A stretch of 5,377 nucleotides of DNA from Aestuariivirga sp. (lineage in GTDB: Bacteria; Pseudomonadota; Alphaproteobacteria; Rhizobiales; Aestuariivirgaceae): positions 1 to 5,377 of the forward strand of contig JADCDC010000033.1 of NCBI GenBank assembly GCA_020252385.1, read 5' to 3'. The notes under the pieces are model-generated. The model made no database searches. It saw only the letters and a list, made by a program, of their open reading frames with translations, and had not been told where the DNA came from. Positions 1 through 5,104 of this stretch are shown in pieces. Within the stretch, counting starts at the first letter, position 1. Each line of letters opens with the position of its first letter. A program made the translations under genes and the position numbers.

Positions 1-510
1 AATGTACTTCCACAGCGCCTCGTTGCGCTGGCCCTCGTTGTAGAGCTTCAGCCCGTTCAGCAGCATGCCCTCGGCGAAGACGTCCGGAATGTCGATGACG
101 AGGCCCGGTGTTGCGGCGCCGATGTCGACGTGGTGCGCGGTGTTGGCGGAGAAGCCCACGAGTTCGCCCTCGAAGAACACCGGCATGACGATGGCGATGT
201 CGGGCGAATGGCTGGCCCCGAAATAGGGATGGTTGTGGATCACGCAGTCGCCGGGCTTCCAGGCGTCCAGCGGCACGGTCTTTTCGATGCCGCGCAGATA
301 GCCCGGCAGCGAGCCGATGTGCATCGGCGTCGAGTCGGATTCGCAGAGCGTGTTGTAGTCGCGGTCGAACAGGCCGGCACCCAGGTCCTGGCTCTCGCGG
401 ATGATCGAGGAATAGCTCATGCGGTAGAGCACATTGCCCATCTGCTCGGCGATCGAATGCAAGGCGCCGCCGATGACCTGCAGCGTGATCGGGTCGACGT
501 CCCTGGTCAT
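1..510 (-). CDS. hyuB: Hydantoinase B/oxoprolinase-type B subunit, N-terminal 170 residues (C-terminus off the left edge)
   Basis: This is the B subunit of a two-subunit ATP-dependent enzyme of the HyuB/5-oxoprolinase/acetone carboxylase beta family. Such pairs open cyclic amides (N-methylhydantoin, 5-oxoproline, caprolactam) or carboxylate ketones in the cytoplasm. The reading frame is open from the ATG at 510 to base 1. Visible family hallmarks are the opening DPITLQVIGGALHSIAEQMG (residues 6-25), MHIGS (63-67), the stretch GDCVIHNHPYFGASHSPDI (87-105), and SANTAHHVDIG (121-131). His126, His127 and Asp129 in the last are likely metal ligands by family analogy. Family members usually have about 510-580 residues, so roughly one third is present. 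The start overlaps the A-subunit stop as ATGA. A GGAG lies 8 nt upstream (519-522), inside the A gene, which suggests translational coupling. The residue after Asn in the HNHPY segment is His, where many family members have Asp. The family is clear; the substrate is not. Confidence 0.93.
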   Translation of the reverse strand, partial: MTRDVDPITLQVIGGALHSIAEQMGNVLYRMSYSSIIRESQDLGAGLFDRDYNTLCESDSTPMHIGSLPGYLRGIEKTVPLDAWKPGDCVIHNHPYFGASHSPDIAIVMPVFFEGELVGFSANTAHHVDIGAATPGLVIDIPDVFAEGMLLNGLKLYNEGQRNEALWKYI

Positions 511-2609
511 GACCTGTGCTCCGCGTTCCGGGTGATCAGCATGTCGCCATAGGCCAGCACCGCGGCGGTGTAGCAAGGCGGCACCATGGTGGTGGAATTG
601 TGCTGGATGATGAGTGCAGGACCCTCGATCGAGTCGCCGGCAAGCAGCCTGTCGCGGTTGTAGCGCGGCGTCTCCAGCGCCTTGCCGTCGTCGAACACCG
701 TCCTCCTGCGGTACATTTCCGCCTCCGCCGGGTTGCGGCGGCCGCCATGCGCCAGCTTCGGAAGCGTCAGCGTCTCCACCGCCACCGTCGCGATGACGCG
801 GAGCGTCACCATCTCGCAGGACTGGTCGCGGAAGGCGTGGCCATAGACCTGCTTGTGCGCGAGGTAGAAGTTCTCGATGACCACCGCAGCGCTTTCCTTG
901 CCGAGCGGTCCGTCCGGAATGTCCGCGCGCAGCTCGAAGCCCTGGCCGACGTAGCGGCATTCGGCGATCTGGCGGAAACGCCGCTGCGCCTTCGGAATGC
1001 CATCGGCCTCGAGCTGCTGGTGGGCGCGCGCCATGAGGCCGTCCAGCACCTGGTTGACGCGGGCGAAGTCCTCGGGGGTAGCCGTGTCGAGCACGATCAG
1101 CGTGGACTGCGTGTATTCATACTGGAGGTCGGTGACCAGAAGGCCCGTTGCGGCGGTGATGCCGGGCTGCACCGGCACGATCACGTCCTTGGCGTGGATC
1201 GCCTCCATGAGCGAGACGGAATGGAGCGGGCCCGCACCGCCGAAACCCATGAGCGAGAAGTTGCGCGGGTCAACACCCTTGGCGACCGAGTTGGCGTTGA
1301 TCGCCAGCGCCATGTTGTTGTTGATGATCTTGAGGATGCCGAGTGCCGCCTGTTCGACATTCATCTTGAGGGGGCCCGCGATGTGCTTCGCAATCGCCTT
1401 CTCGGAGAGCGAGGCATCGATCGTCAGGTCGCCGCCGAGGAAATGTTCGGGATCCATGCGGCCCAGCACCACCTGCGCATCGGTCACGGTCGGCTCCTCG
1501 CCGCCCTTGCCGTAGCAGGCAGGCCCCGGCACGGCACCCGCCGAGCGCGGGCCGACGCGGAAGGCACCACCCGGATCGATGTAGGCGATCGAGCCGCCGC
1601 CGGCACCGATGGCGTCGATGTCGATCATCGGCACCAGAACCGGCAGGCCCGCCACTTCCGTGTCGCGCGGGTTCTTGATGCGCAGCTGGCCGTTCTCGAT
1701 GACGCTGATGTCGGCGGAGGTGCCGCCGATGTCGATGGTGATGACGTTCTGCTTGCTGCAGTTCTCGCCCGTCCAGCGCCCGGCGATGACGCCGCCCGCG
1801 GGGCCCGAGAGCAAGAGGCCGATCGGCCGCTCGCTCGAGTTCTCGATGGTGGAGATGCCGCCATTCGACTGCATGATGCGCACCATGGCCGTGATGCCGC
1901 TGGCCCGCAGCCGCCCTTCGAGCGCGCGCAGATAGACCGATGTGCGGGGCCCGATATAGGCGTTCATCGCGGCACTCGAGAAGCGCTCGTACTCACGGAT
2001 CGTGTTCACCACGTCGGAAGAACAGGAGACGAAGGCATCGGGCAGGACCCTGCGCACGATCTCCCTCGCACGCTGCTCATGCGTGTTGTTGAGGAAGGAG
2101 AACAGGAAGCAGATGATCACCGCGTCCATGCCGCGCTTGGCGAAGAGCTCCGCCGCCTGCTTCACCTCGTCTTCGTTGAGGGGCACAGTGATCGTGCCAT
2201 CGGGCGGCATGATGCGCTCGCTGATGACGATCCGGTCGCGCCGCTTCACCAGGGGCTTCGACTGCCACGGCAGGTCGAACTGGAGCGAGAAATTGTGCGG
2301 GCGCTTGTGGCGCGCCATGTGCAGGATGTCGCGGAAGCCGCGGGTGGTGAGCATGCCGACACGCGCCCCAGCCCGCTCGATCACCATGTTGGTCGCCACC
2401 GTGGTGCCGTGGAACACCGCGTCGACCTGGGAAGGCTGAACGCCCGCCATGCCGCAGACCTTCAGGATGCCCTGCACCACGCCCTCCGACTGGTCGTGGG
2501 GCGTGCTCGGCACCTTGGTCACCACAATCTGCTGCGCGCCACCATCGCCGGAGCGCTCCAGCACGATGTCGGTGAAGGTGCCGCCGACGTCCACCCCGAT
2601 GCGGATCAT
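507..2609 (-). CDS. hyuA: Hydantoinase A/oxoprolinase-type ATP-binding A subunit
   Basis: This complete 700-residue protein is the ATP-using partner of the B subunit. In the family, the A subunit activates the amide or ketone substrate by phosphorylation with ATP. It has the sugar kinase/Hsp70-like phosphate loop DVGGTFTD near the N-terminus (7-14), HGTTVATN (67-74), SNGGI (248-252) and SGPAGG (268-273). A second phosphate loop, DIGGTSAD (293-300), is followed by the highly conserved PGPACYGKGG (361-370) and FGGAGP (456-461). The order is a hydantoinase/oxoprolinase N-terminal domain, then the central hydantoinase A domain, then a C-terminal region starting near residue 500. Its length matches free-standing HyuA or acetone carboxylase-type A subunits (about 690-720), not the fused 1,200-1,300 residue oxoprolinases. 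The ATG at 2609 places the phosphate loop at the usual position and has GGGGA (2617-2621) 7 nt upstream. The gene is divergent from the LysR-type regulator. 5-Oxoprolinase, N-methylhydantoinase, lactamase and carboxylase activities all remain possible. Confidence 0.95.
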   Translation of the reverse strand: MIRIGVDVGGTFTDIVLERSGDGGAQQIVVTKVPSTPHDQSEGVVQGILKVCGMAGVQPSQVDAVFHGTTVATNMVIERAGARVGMLTTRGFRDILHMARHKRPHNFSLQFDLPWQSKPLVKRRDRIVISERIMPPDGTITVPLNEDEVKQAAELFAKRGMDAVIICFLFSFLNNTHEQRAREIVRRVLPDAFVSCSSDVVNTIREYERFSSAAMNAYIGPRTSVYLRALEGRLRASGITAMVRIMQSNGGISTIENSSERPIGLLLSGPAGGVIAGRWTGENCSKQNVITIDIGGTSADISVIENGQLRIKNPRDTEVAGLPVLVPMIDIDAIGAGGGSIAYIDPGGAFRVGPRSAGAVPGPACYGKGGEEPTVTDAQVVLGRMDPEHFLGGDLTIDASLSEKAIAKHIAGPLKMNVEQAALGILKIINNNMALAINANSVAKGVDPRNFSLMGFGGAGPLHSVSLMEAIHAKDVIVPVQPGITAATGLLVTDLQYEYTQSTLIVLDTATPEDFARVNQVLDGLMARAHQQLEADGIPKAQRRFRQIAECRYVGQGFELRADIPDGPLGKESAAVVIENFYLAHKQVYGHAFRDQSCEMVTLRVIATVAVETLTLPKLAHGGRRNPAEAEMYRRRTVFDDGKALETPRYNRDRLLAGDSIEGPALIIQHNSTTMVPPCYTAAVLAYGDMLITRNAEHRS

Positions 2610-2634
2610 CCTCGTATCCCCGTTTGCCTGGATT

Positions 2635-2647
2635 GATAAAGCTTATC
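2635..2647. repeat. Short inverted repeat next to the hyuA ribosome binding site
   Basis: GATAA-AGC-TTATC: perfect 5-bp arms with a 3-nt spacer, 26 nt upstream of the hyuA start codon. It is short and AT-rich, so as RNA it would be weak. As DNA it could be half of an operator. It may be chance. Confidence 0.25.
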
Positions 2648-2651
2648 GCCG

Positions 2652-2668
2652 GGCTCCCGTGCGGAGCC
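2652..2668. repeat. GC-rich inverted repeat in the presumed hyuA leader
   Basis: GGCTCC-CGTGC-GGAGCC: perfect 6-bp arms around a 5-nt spacer, about 43 nt upstream of the hyuA start. If transcription of hyuA starts further upstream, it would fold as a hairpin in the leader. No run of T follows in either direction, so an intrinsic terminator is unlikely. Operator or leader structure is possible. Confidence 0.35.
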
Positions 2669-2688
2669 TTGCGGCGCGGCGGAGACCG

Positions 2689-2706
2689 CGCGGACATGAG
2701 TCCGCG
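2689..2706. repeat. Strong 7-bp GC-rich hairpin in the hyuA upstream region
   Basis: CGCGGAC-ATGA-GTCCGCG: perfect 7-bp arms with a 4-nt loop, the most stable dyad in the gap. It lies about 80 nt upstream of the hyuA start, and 20 nt from the next dyad. No T tract follows on either strand. Its role (operator, leader hairpin or none) is not known. Confidence 0.4.
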
Positions 2707-2714
2707 AAGATTGC

Positions 2715-2734
2715 GCGCATGCCAGAAAATGCGC
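2715..2734. promoter_or_regulatory. Candidate operator: GCGCAT-N8-ATGCGC dyad
   Basis: Perfect 6-bp arms separated by 8 nt make a 20-bp dyad with two half-sites about 14 bp apart centre to centre. This spacing suits a dimeric helix-turn-helix protein. It lies about 105-125 nt upstream of the hyuA start and 170-190 nt upstream of the regulator start. It does not match the LysR T-N11-A box exactly, so assignment to the local regulator is inference. Confidence 0.35.
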
Positions 2735-2775
2735 CAAACGCACAATATTTCGACGGTTCTGAGCCTCAGCCACGC

Positions 2776-2788
2776 TTGCCAATCGGCA
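2776..2788. promoter_or_regulatory. Weak LysR-type T-N11-A candidate (TGCC-AATC-GGCA dyad)
   Basis: A 4-bp-arm inverted repeat, TGCC-AATC-GGCA (2777-2788), lies within a T-N11-A frame running from 2776 to 2788. The T-N11-A pattern is typical of LysR-type binding sites but is common by chance. The T and A are offset by one base from the dyad centre. It is a suggestion only. Confidence 0.18.
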
Positions 2789-2836
2789 CCTGTTCGCTCC
2801 ACCCGGATTTCATTTCTTGTTCTTTTCGCAGCAGAC

Positions 2837-2866
2837 TAGACACAGGCTCAAAGTCTGTGAAATACT
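2837..2866 (+). promoter_or_regulatory. Candidate sigma-70-like promoter for the LysR-type regulator
   Basis: TAGACA (2837-2842, five of six matches to TTGACA) is followed after 18 bp by AATACT (2861-2866, four of six to TATAAT). Transcription would start near 2873, leaving about 30 nt before the preferred ATG at 2904. A dyad CACAG-N9-CTGTG (2841-2859) fills the spacer, as expected for autorepression. The match is moderate. Confidence 0.33.
2841..2859. promoter_or_regulatory. Dyad CACAG-N9-CTGTG within the candidate lysR promoter
   Basis: Perfect 5-bp arms with a 9-nt spacer make a 19-bp dyad placed between the proposed -35 and -10 boxes. A T-N11-A frame (T2848, A2860) overlaps it. Binding here would block RNA polymerase, in line with the negative autoregulation common in LysR-type genes. 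The position is suggestive; binding is not shown. Confidence 0.3.
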
Positions 2867-2869
2867 AAT

Positions 2870-2883
2870 TTGACAAGTGTTAA
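2870..2883. promoter_or_regulatory. Imperfect dyad TTGACA-AG-TGTTAA near the predicted transcription start
   Basis: Two 6-bp arms match at five of six positions around a 2-nt centre, in an AT-rich stretch flanked by AATT on both sides. The left arm equals a perfect -35 hexamer. However, the sequence 17 bp downstream (CGCATC, 2893-2898) is a poor -10, so a promoter reading is not favoured. It could be a second regulator half-site. Confidence 0.22.
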
Positions 2884-2903
2884 TTCCGAAAACGCATCAA
2901 TCC

Positions 2904-3809
2904 ATGCGCTGCGACCTGAAGCACTTCAGCACATTCGTCGCCGTGGCGGAGGAACTCAACTTCCACCGGGCAGCCGCACGGCTGAGCATGGCGCAACCGG
3001 CGGTGAGCCGCATCGTGCTCGAGATGGAGGAGCGGATGGGCGCCAAGCTTCTCGAGCGCACCACGCGCAAGGTGCGCCTCACCGAGTCCGGCCGCTACCT
3101 GCTTGAAGAAGCACTCGAGATCCTGCGGCGCGTCGATGTCGCGGAAAGCACCGCGCGCCTTCTGGCCTCCGGCACCAAGGCGCGGCTCCGCATCGGCTAC
3201 ACCACGATCACCGGCCATTCCCTCGTCCCCGACATCACGCGGGAGTTCAGGCGCAACAACCCGGACGTGCAACTTGAACTCACCTATCTCACCTCGCCCG
3301 CCCAGCGCGACAAGATCCTGCAGGGCGAGATCGACTTCGGCTTCATCGAAGGCGCCTTCCAGAGTTCGGAGATCGAGTCGCGGCCCGTGGCGCGCCACAA
3401 GCTGGTGGCGCTGCTGCCGCCCCGCCACCCCCTCACCGCCAAGCGCTCGCTCACCATCGAGGATCTGGCGAAGGAGGAGCTCATCATGGGCACCACCTCC
3501 GAATGGCCGACCTTCCGGCGCATCGTGGTCGATGCCTTCCAGAAGGCGGGCCAGGTGCTGTCCATCGGCCAGGAGGCCTCGAGCCTCACCGGCATATTGG
3601 GGCTCGTCACCGCCGGCGTCGGCATCACCGTGTTCTGCGGCATGCCGCGCTTCTGCGGGGAGCACATGATCGTGCCGCGCCCGATCGTCACCAACCCGCC
3701 GATCACCGTCGAAACCCATCTTGCCTGGCGCCGCGCCGGCATCAGCGGCGCCATGCGCCGCTTCGTCGATGCGAGCCTCGCCGTGGGCAAGACCTACATG
3801 ACCGGATGA
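2904..3809 (+). CDS. LysR-type transcriptional regulator
   Basis: This 301-residue DNA-binding regulator is the usual LysR length. The N-terminal winged helix-turn-helix (about 3-63) is typical: LKHFSTFVAVAEELNFHRAA, then AARLSMAQPAVSRIV, LLERTTRKVRLTESG. A linker helix leads to a periplasmic-binding-like effector domain from about residue 90 to 290. It includes the common GEIDFGFIEG and a glycine-rich GLVTAGVGITVF segment near 235-246. The ATG at 2904 is preferred because it begins one short step before the canonical LKHF helix. An in-frame GTG at 2877 would add nine residues. Neither start has a strong Shine-Dalgarno. The gene is divergent from hyuAB and 52 nt upstream of the ene-reductase gene. 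It therefore probably controls both directions in response to a pathway compound, which is established LysR behaviour but inferred here. The overall style resembles the BenM/CatM/CbbR-like branch; the effector is unknown. Confidence 0.93.
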   Translation: MRCDLKHFSTFVAVAEELNFHRAAARLSMAQPAVSRIVLEMEERMGAKLLERTTRKVRLTESGRYLLEEALEILRRVDVAESTARLLASGTKARLRIGYTTITGHSLVPDITREFRRNNPDVQLELTYLTSPAQRDKILQGEIDFGFIEGAFQSSEIESRPVARHKLVALLPPRHPLTAKRSLTIEDLAKEELIMGTTSEWPTFRRIVVDAFQKAGQVLSIGQEASSLTGILGLVTAGVGITVFCGMPRFCGEHMIVPRPIVTNPPITVETHLAWRRAGISGAMRRFVDASLAVGKTYMTG

Positions 3810-3827
3810 TCCCTGGCGAACAGGGGT
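3809..3827 (+). repeat. Small hairpin at the lysR stop codon
   Basis: CCCTG-GCGAA-CAGGG (3811-3825) has perfect 5-bp arms, extendable by a U-G and an A-U pair to 3809-3827. It starts on the last base of the regulator stop codon and lies 35 nt before the next start codon. There is no downstream T tract, so it is not a standard intrinsic terminator. It could tune mRNA stability or relative expression in a lysR/ene-reductase transcript, or be incidental. Confidence 0.3.
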
Positions 3828-3844
3828 GATGCCGGCCGTATAAC

Positions 3845-3852
3845 AGGAAGGA
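3845..3852 (+). promoter_or_regulatory. Ribosome binding site of the ene-reductase gene
   Basis: AGGAAGGA lies 9 nt before the ATG at 3862 within a purine-rich run. It supports this start over later in-frame ATG codons and is much stronger than anything before the regulator gene. Confidence 0.7.
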
Positions 3853-3861
3853 AAGAGCAAG

Positions 3862-5082
3862 ATGGGTGCAGGACTGGACAGGACTTTCTCGCCATATCGG
3901 CTCGGCGCGCTCGATCTCGCGAACCGCCTCGTCATGGCCCCGCTCACGCGCCAGTGCGCCCATGCGGACGGAACACCCACCGACGAGATGGCGGCCTACT
4001 ATGCGCGCCGGGCGCGCGGCGGGCTTGGCCTCATCATCACGGAGGCCACCTTCGAGAACGACGAGTTGGGCTGCGTTGCCTATCTGAACCAGCCCGGCAT
4101 CGCCAACGCGAAACATGTGGCCGCATGGCGGAAGGTCACCGACGCCGTCCACGCCCACAAGGTTCCGATCCTGCTGCAGCTCATGCATGGCGGCCGCGTC
4201 AGCGATCCGCGCTGCATCCATGAGGGCGAAAGCCCGGTGAGCGCCAGCGACACGCAAAGCCCTGGCTGGGTACTCTACACCGACACGGATGAGGAGAAGC
4301 ACAACCGCGGCATCACCGGCGACTGGCCGAAGGTCACCTTCCCGCCAGCCCGCGCGCTCAGCCTCGATGAGATCTCGCGCGTGGCCGATGGCTTTGCTGA
4401 AGGTGCCGCACGCGCCGTCGAGGCGGGCTTCGACGGCGTCGAGATCCACGGCGCCAACGGCTACCTGCTCTACCAGTTCATCCACCCCAAGACCAACCAC
4501 AGGACGGATGAATATGGCGGATCGGCTGCCAACAATGTGCGCTTCGCCAAGCTGGTGTGTGAGCGCGTCCGCAAGGCCATCGGGCCCGAGAAGATCATCA
4601 CGCTCCGCCTTAGCCAGGACGGCGTCGATGACTTCACCGGCGCCTGGCCCGGCGGCCTCGCCTATGCCCGCGCCGTGGGCGAGGCGCTGGCCGATATCGA
4701 GGCGGATACGCTGCACTGGTCGAGCTTCGCCTGGAAGGATAACCGCGCCTCGGATGGTTCGACGCCCATTCCGCACGTGATCCGCAAGCACAGCGGCAAG
4801 CCGATGATCGTCAACGGCGGCATCGCCAATGGCGCGGACTCCGAGGAGGTGCTGGCAACGGGTGCCGGGGACCTGGTGGCCGTCGGCCGCCCGCTCTTTG
4901 CCCATCCCGACTGGCCGCACATCATCCGCTCCGGCGCGCAATACACCTGGACCCCGTTCAACCGGCGCTATGTCATCAAGCCGCCGAACGATCTCGCGCT
5001 GGCCTATCCGTCGGACCTGCCGAAACTCGACTGGAACCCGGACTTCAGCCGCCGCAGGAAGCCGGGCTGGATGAACAGCTAG
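3862..5082 (+). CDS. Old Yellow Enzyme family FMN-dependent ene-reductase (NADH:flavin oxidoreductase)
   Basis: This 406-residue cytoplasmic FMN flavoprotein has a TIM-barrel fold. The family uses NAD(P)H to reduce C=C bonds next to electron-withdrawing groups (enones, maleimides, nitro compounds). Visible hallmarks are NRLVMAPLTR (21-30), with Thr29 where classical OYEs hold the flavin, and LLQLMHGGR (104-112) with the flavin-binding Gln106. The catalytic segment EIHGANGYLLYQFIHP (194-209) gives His196, Asn199 and the proton-donor Tyr201. NHRTDEYGGS (222-231), LRLS (248-251), VNGGI (317-321) and VGRPLFAHPDW (341-351) complete the FMN phosphate site. His/Asn plus Thr29 indicate the classical group rather than the Cys-containing YqjM type. 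There is no 4Fe-4S cysteine cluster and no second nucleotide-binding domain, unlike dienoyl-CoA reductases. The C-terminal tail (about 360-406, rich in Pro, Trp and Arg) makes it somewhat longer than the usual 350-380. It lies between lysR and the cyclodeaminase-like gene, probably in one transcript. The substrate is unknown. Confidence 0.94.
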   Translation: MGAGLDRTFSPYRLGALDLANRLVMAPLTRQCAHADGTPTDEMAAYYARRARGGLGLIITEATFENDELGCVAYLNQPGIANAKHVAAWRKVTDAVHAHKVPILLQLMHGGRVSDPRCIHEGESPVSASDTQSPGWVLYTDTDEEKHNRGITGDWPKVTFPPARALSLDEISRVADGFAEGAARAVEAGFDGVEIHGANGYLLYQFIHPKTNHRTDEYGGSAANNVRFAKLVCERVRKAIGPEKIITLRLSQDGVDDFTGAWPGGLAYARAVGEALADIEADTLHWSSFAWKDNRASDGSTPIPHVIRKHSGKPMIVNGGIANGADSEEVLATGAGDLVAVGRPLFAHPDWPHIIRSGAQYTWTPFNRRYVIKPPNDLALAYPSDLPKLDWNPDFSRRRKPGWMNS

Positions 5083-5089
5083 AACAACA

Positions 5090-5095
5090 AGGAGG
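5090..5095 (+). promoter_or_regulatory. Consensus ribosome binding site of the cyclodeaminase-like gene
   Basis: A perfect AGGAGG lies 9 nt before the ATG at 5105, in the 22-nt gap after the ene-reductase stop codon. It fixes the start and suggests strong, independent translation within a shared mRNA. Confidence 0.8.
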
Positions 5096-5104
5096 AACAC
5101 GACC

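Larger units (their letters stand above)
2610..2903. promoter_or_regulatory. Divergent intergenic control region between hyuA and the LysR-type regulator
   Basis: This 294-bp gap separates two divergent genes, the classical place for a LysR-type protein to bind and control both itself and its target. The half next to hyuA (about 2635-2735) is GC-rich and packed with short inverted repeats, listed separately. The half next to the regulator (about 2740-2900) is AT-richer and holds a plausible promoter. No convincing sigma-70 or sigma-54 promoter for hyuA was found on the minus strand. No intact small gene was found here. The few open frames read through into hyuA or lysR out of frame. Confidence 0.6.

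Noticed and set aside
516..2636. A 706-codon open frame on the plus strand opposite hyuA
   Set aside because: It is the mirror of hyuA in GC-rich DNA. Its translation is rich in Arg, His and Asp with no domain hallmark, while the minus strand carries a full set of family motifs.
2689..2706. Intrinsic terminator in the divergent region
   Set aside because: The stem is strong, but no T tract follows on either strand and no gene ends towards it.
2712..2726. Sigma-54-like promoter on the minus strand (TGGCATG...GCAAT) for hyuA
   Set aside because: The GG and GC elements are not at the required 10-nt spacing, and no enhancer-binding activator is nearby.
2077..2802. A minus-strand frame starting in the intergenic region and running into hyuA
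   Set aside because: It is out of frame with hyuA and rich in Arg, Ala and His. The hyuA start at 2609 with its own ribosome binding site explains the region better.
3839..3844. TATAAC as a -10 box for an independent ene-reductase promoter
   Set aside because: No acceptable -35 lies 16-18 bp upstream, and a start near 3851 would cut into the ribosome binding site at 3845-3852.
2880..3980. A 366-codon minus-strand open frame opposite lysR
   Set aside because: It overlaps the whole regulator gene, has no family signature, and covers the promoter region as well as two gene starts.
3862..5082. 2,4-dienoyl-CoA reductase or trimethylamine dehydrogenase-type enzyme
   Set aside because: The protein ends at 406 residues, lacks the 4Fe-4S cysteine cluster and has no C-terminal nucleotide-binding domain, so only the single-domain OYE type fits.
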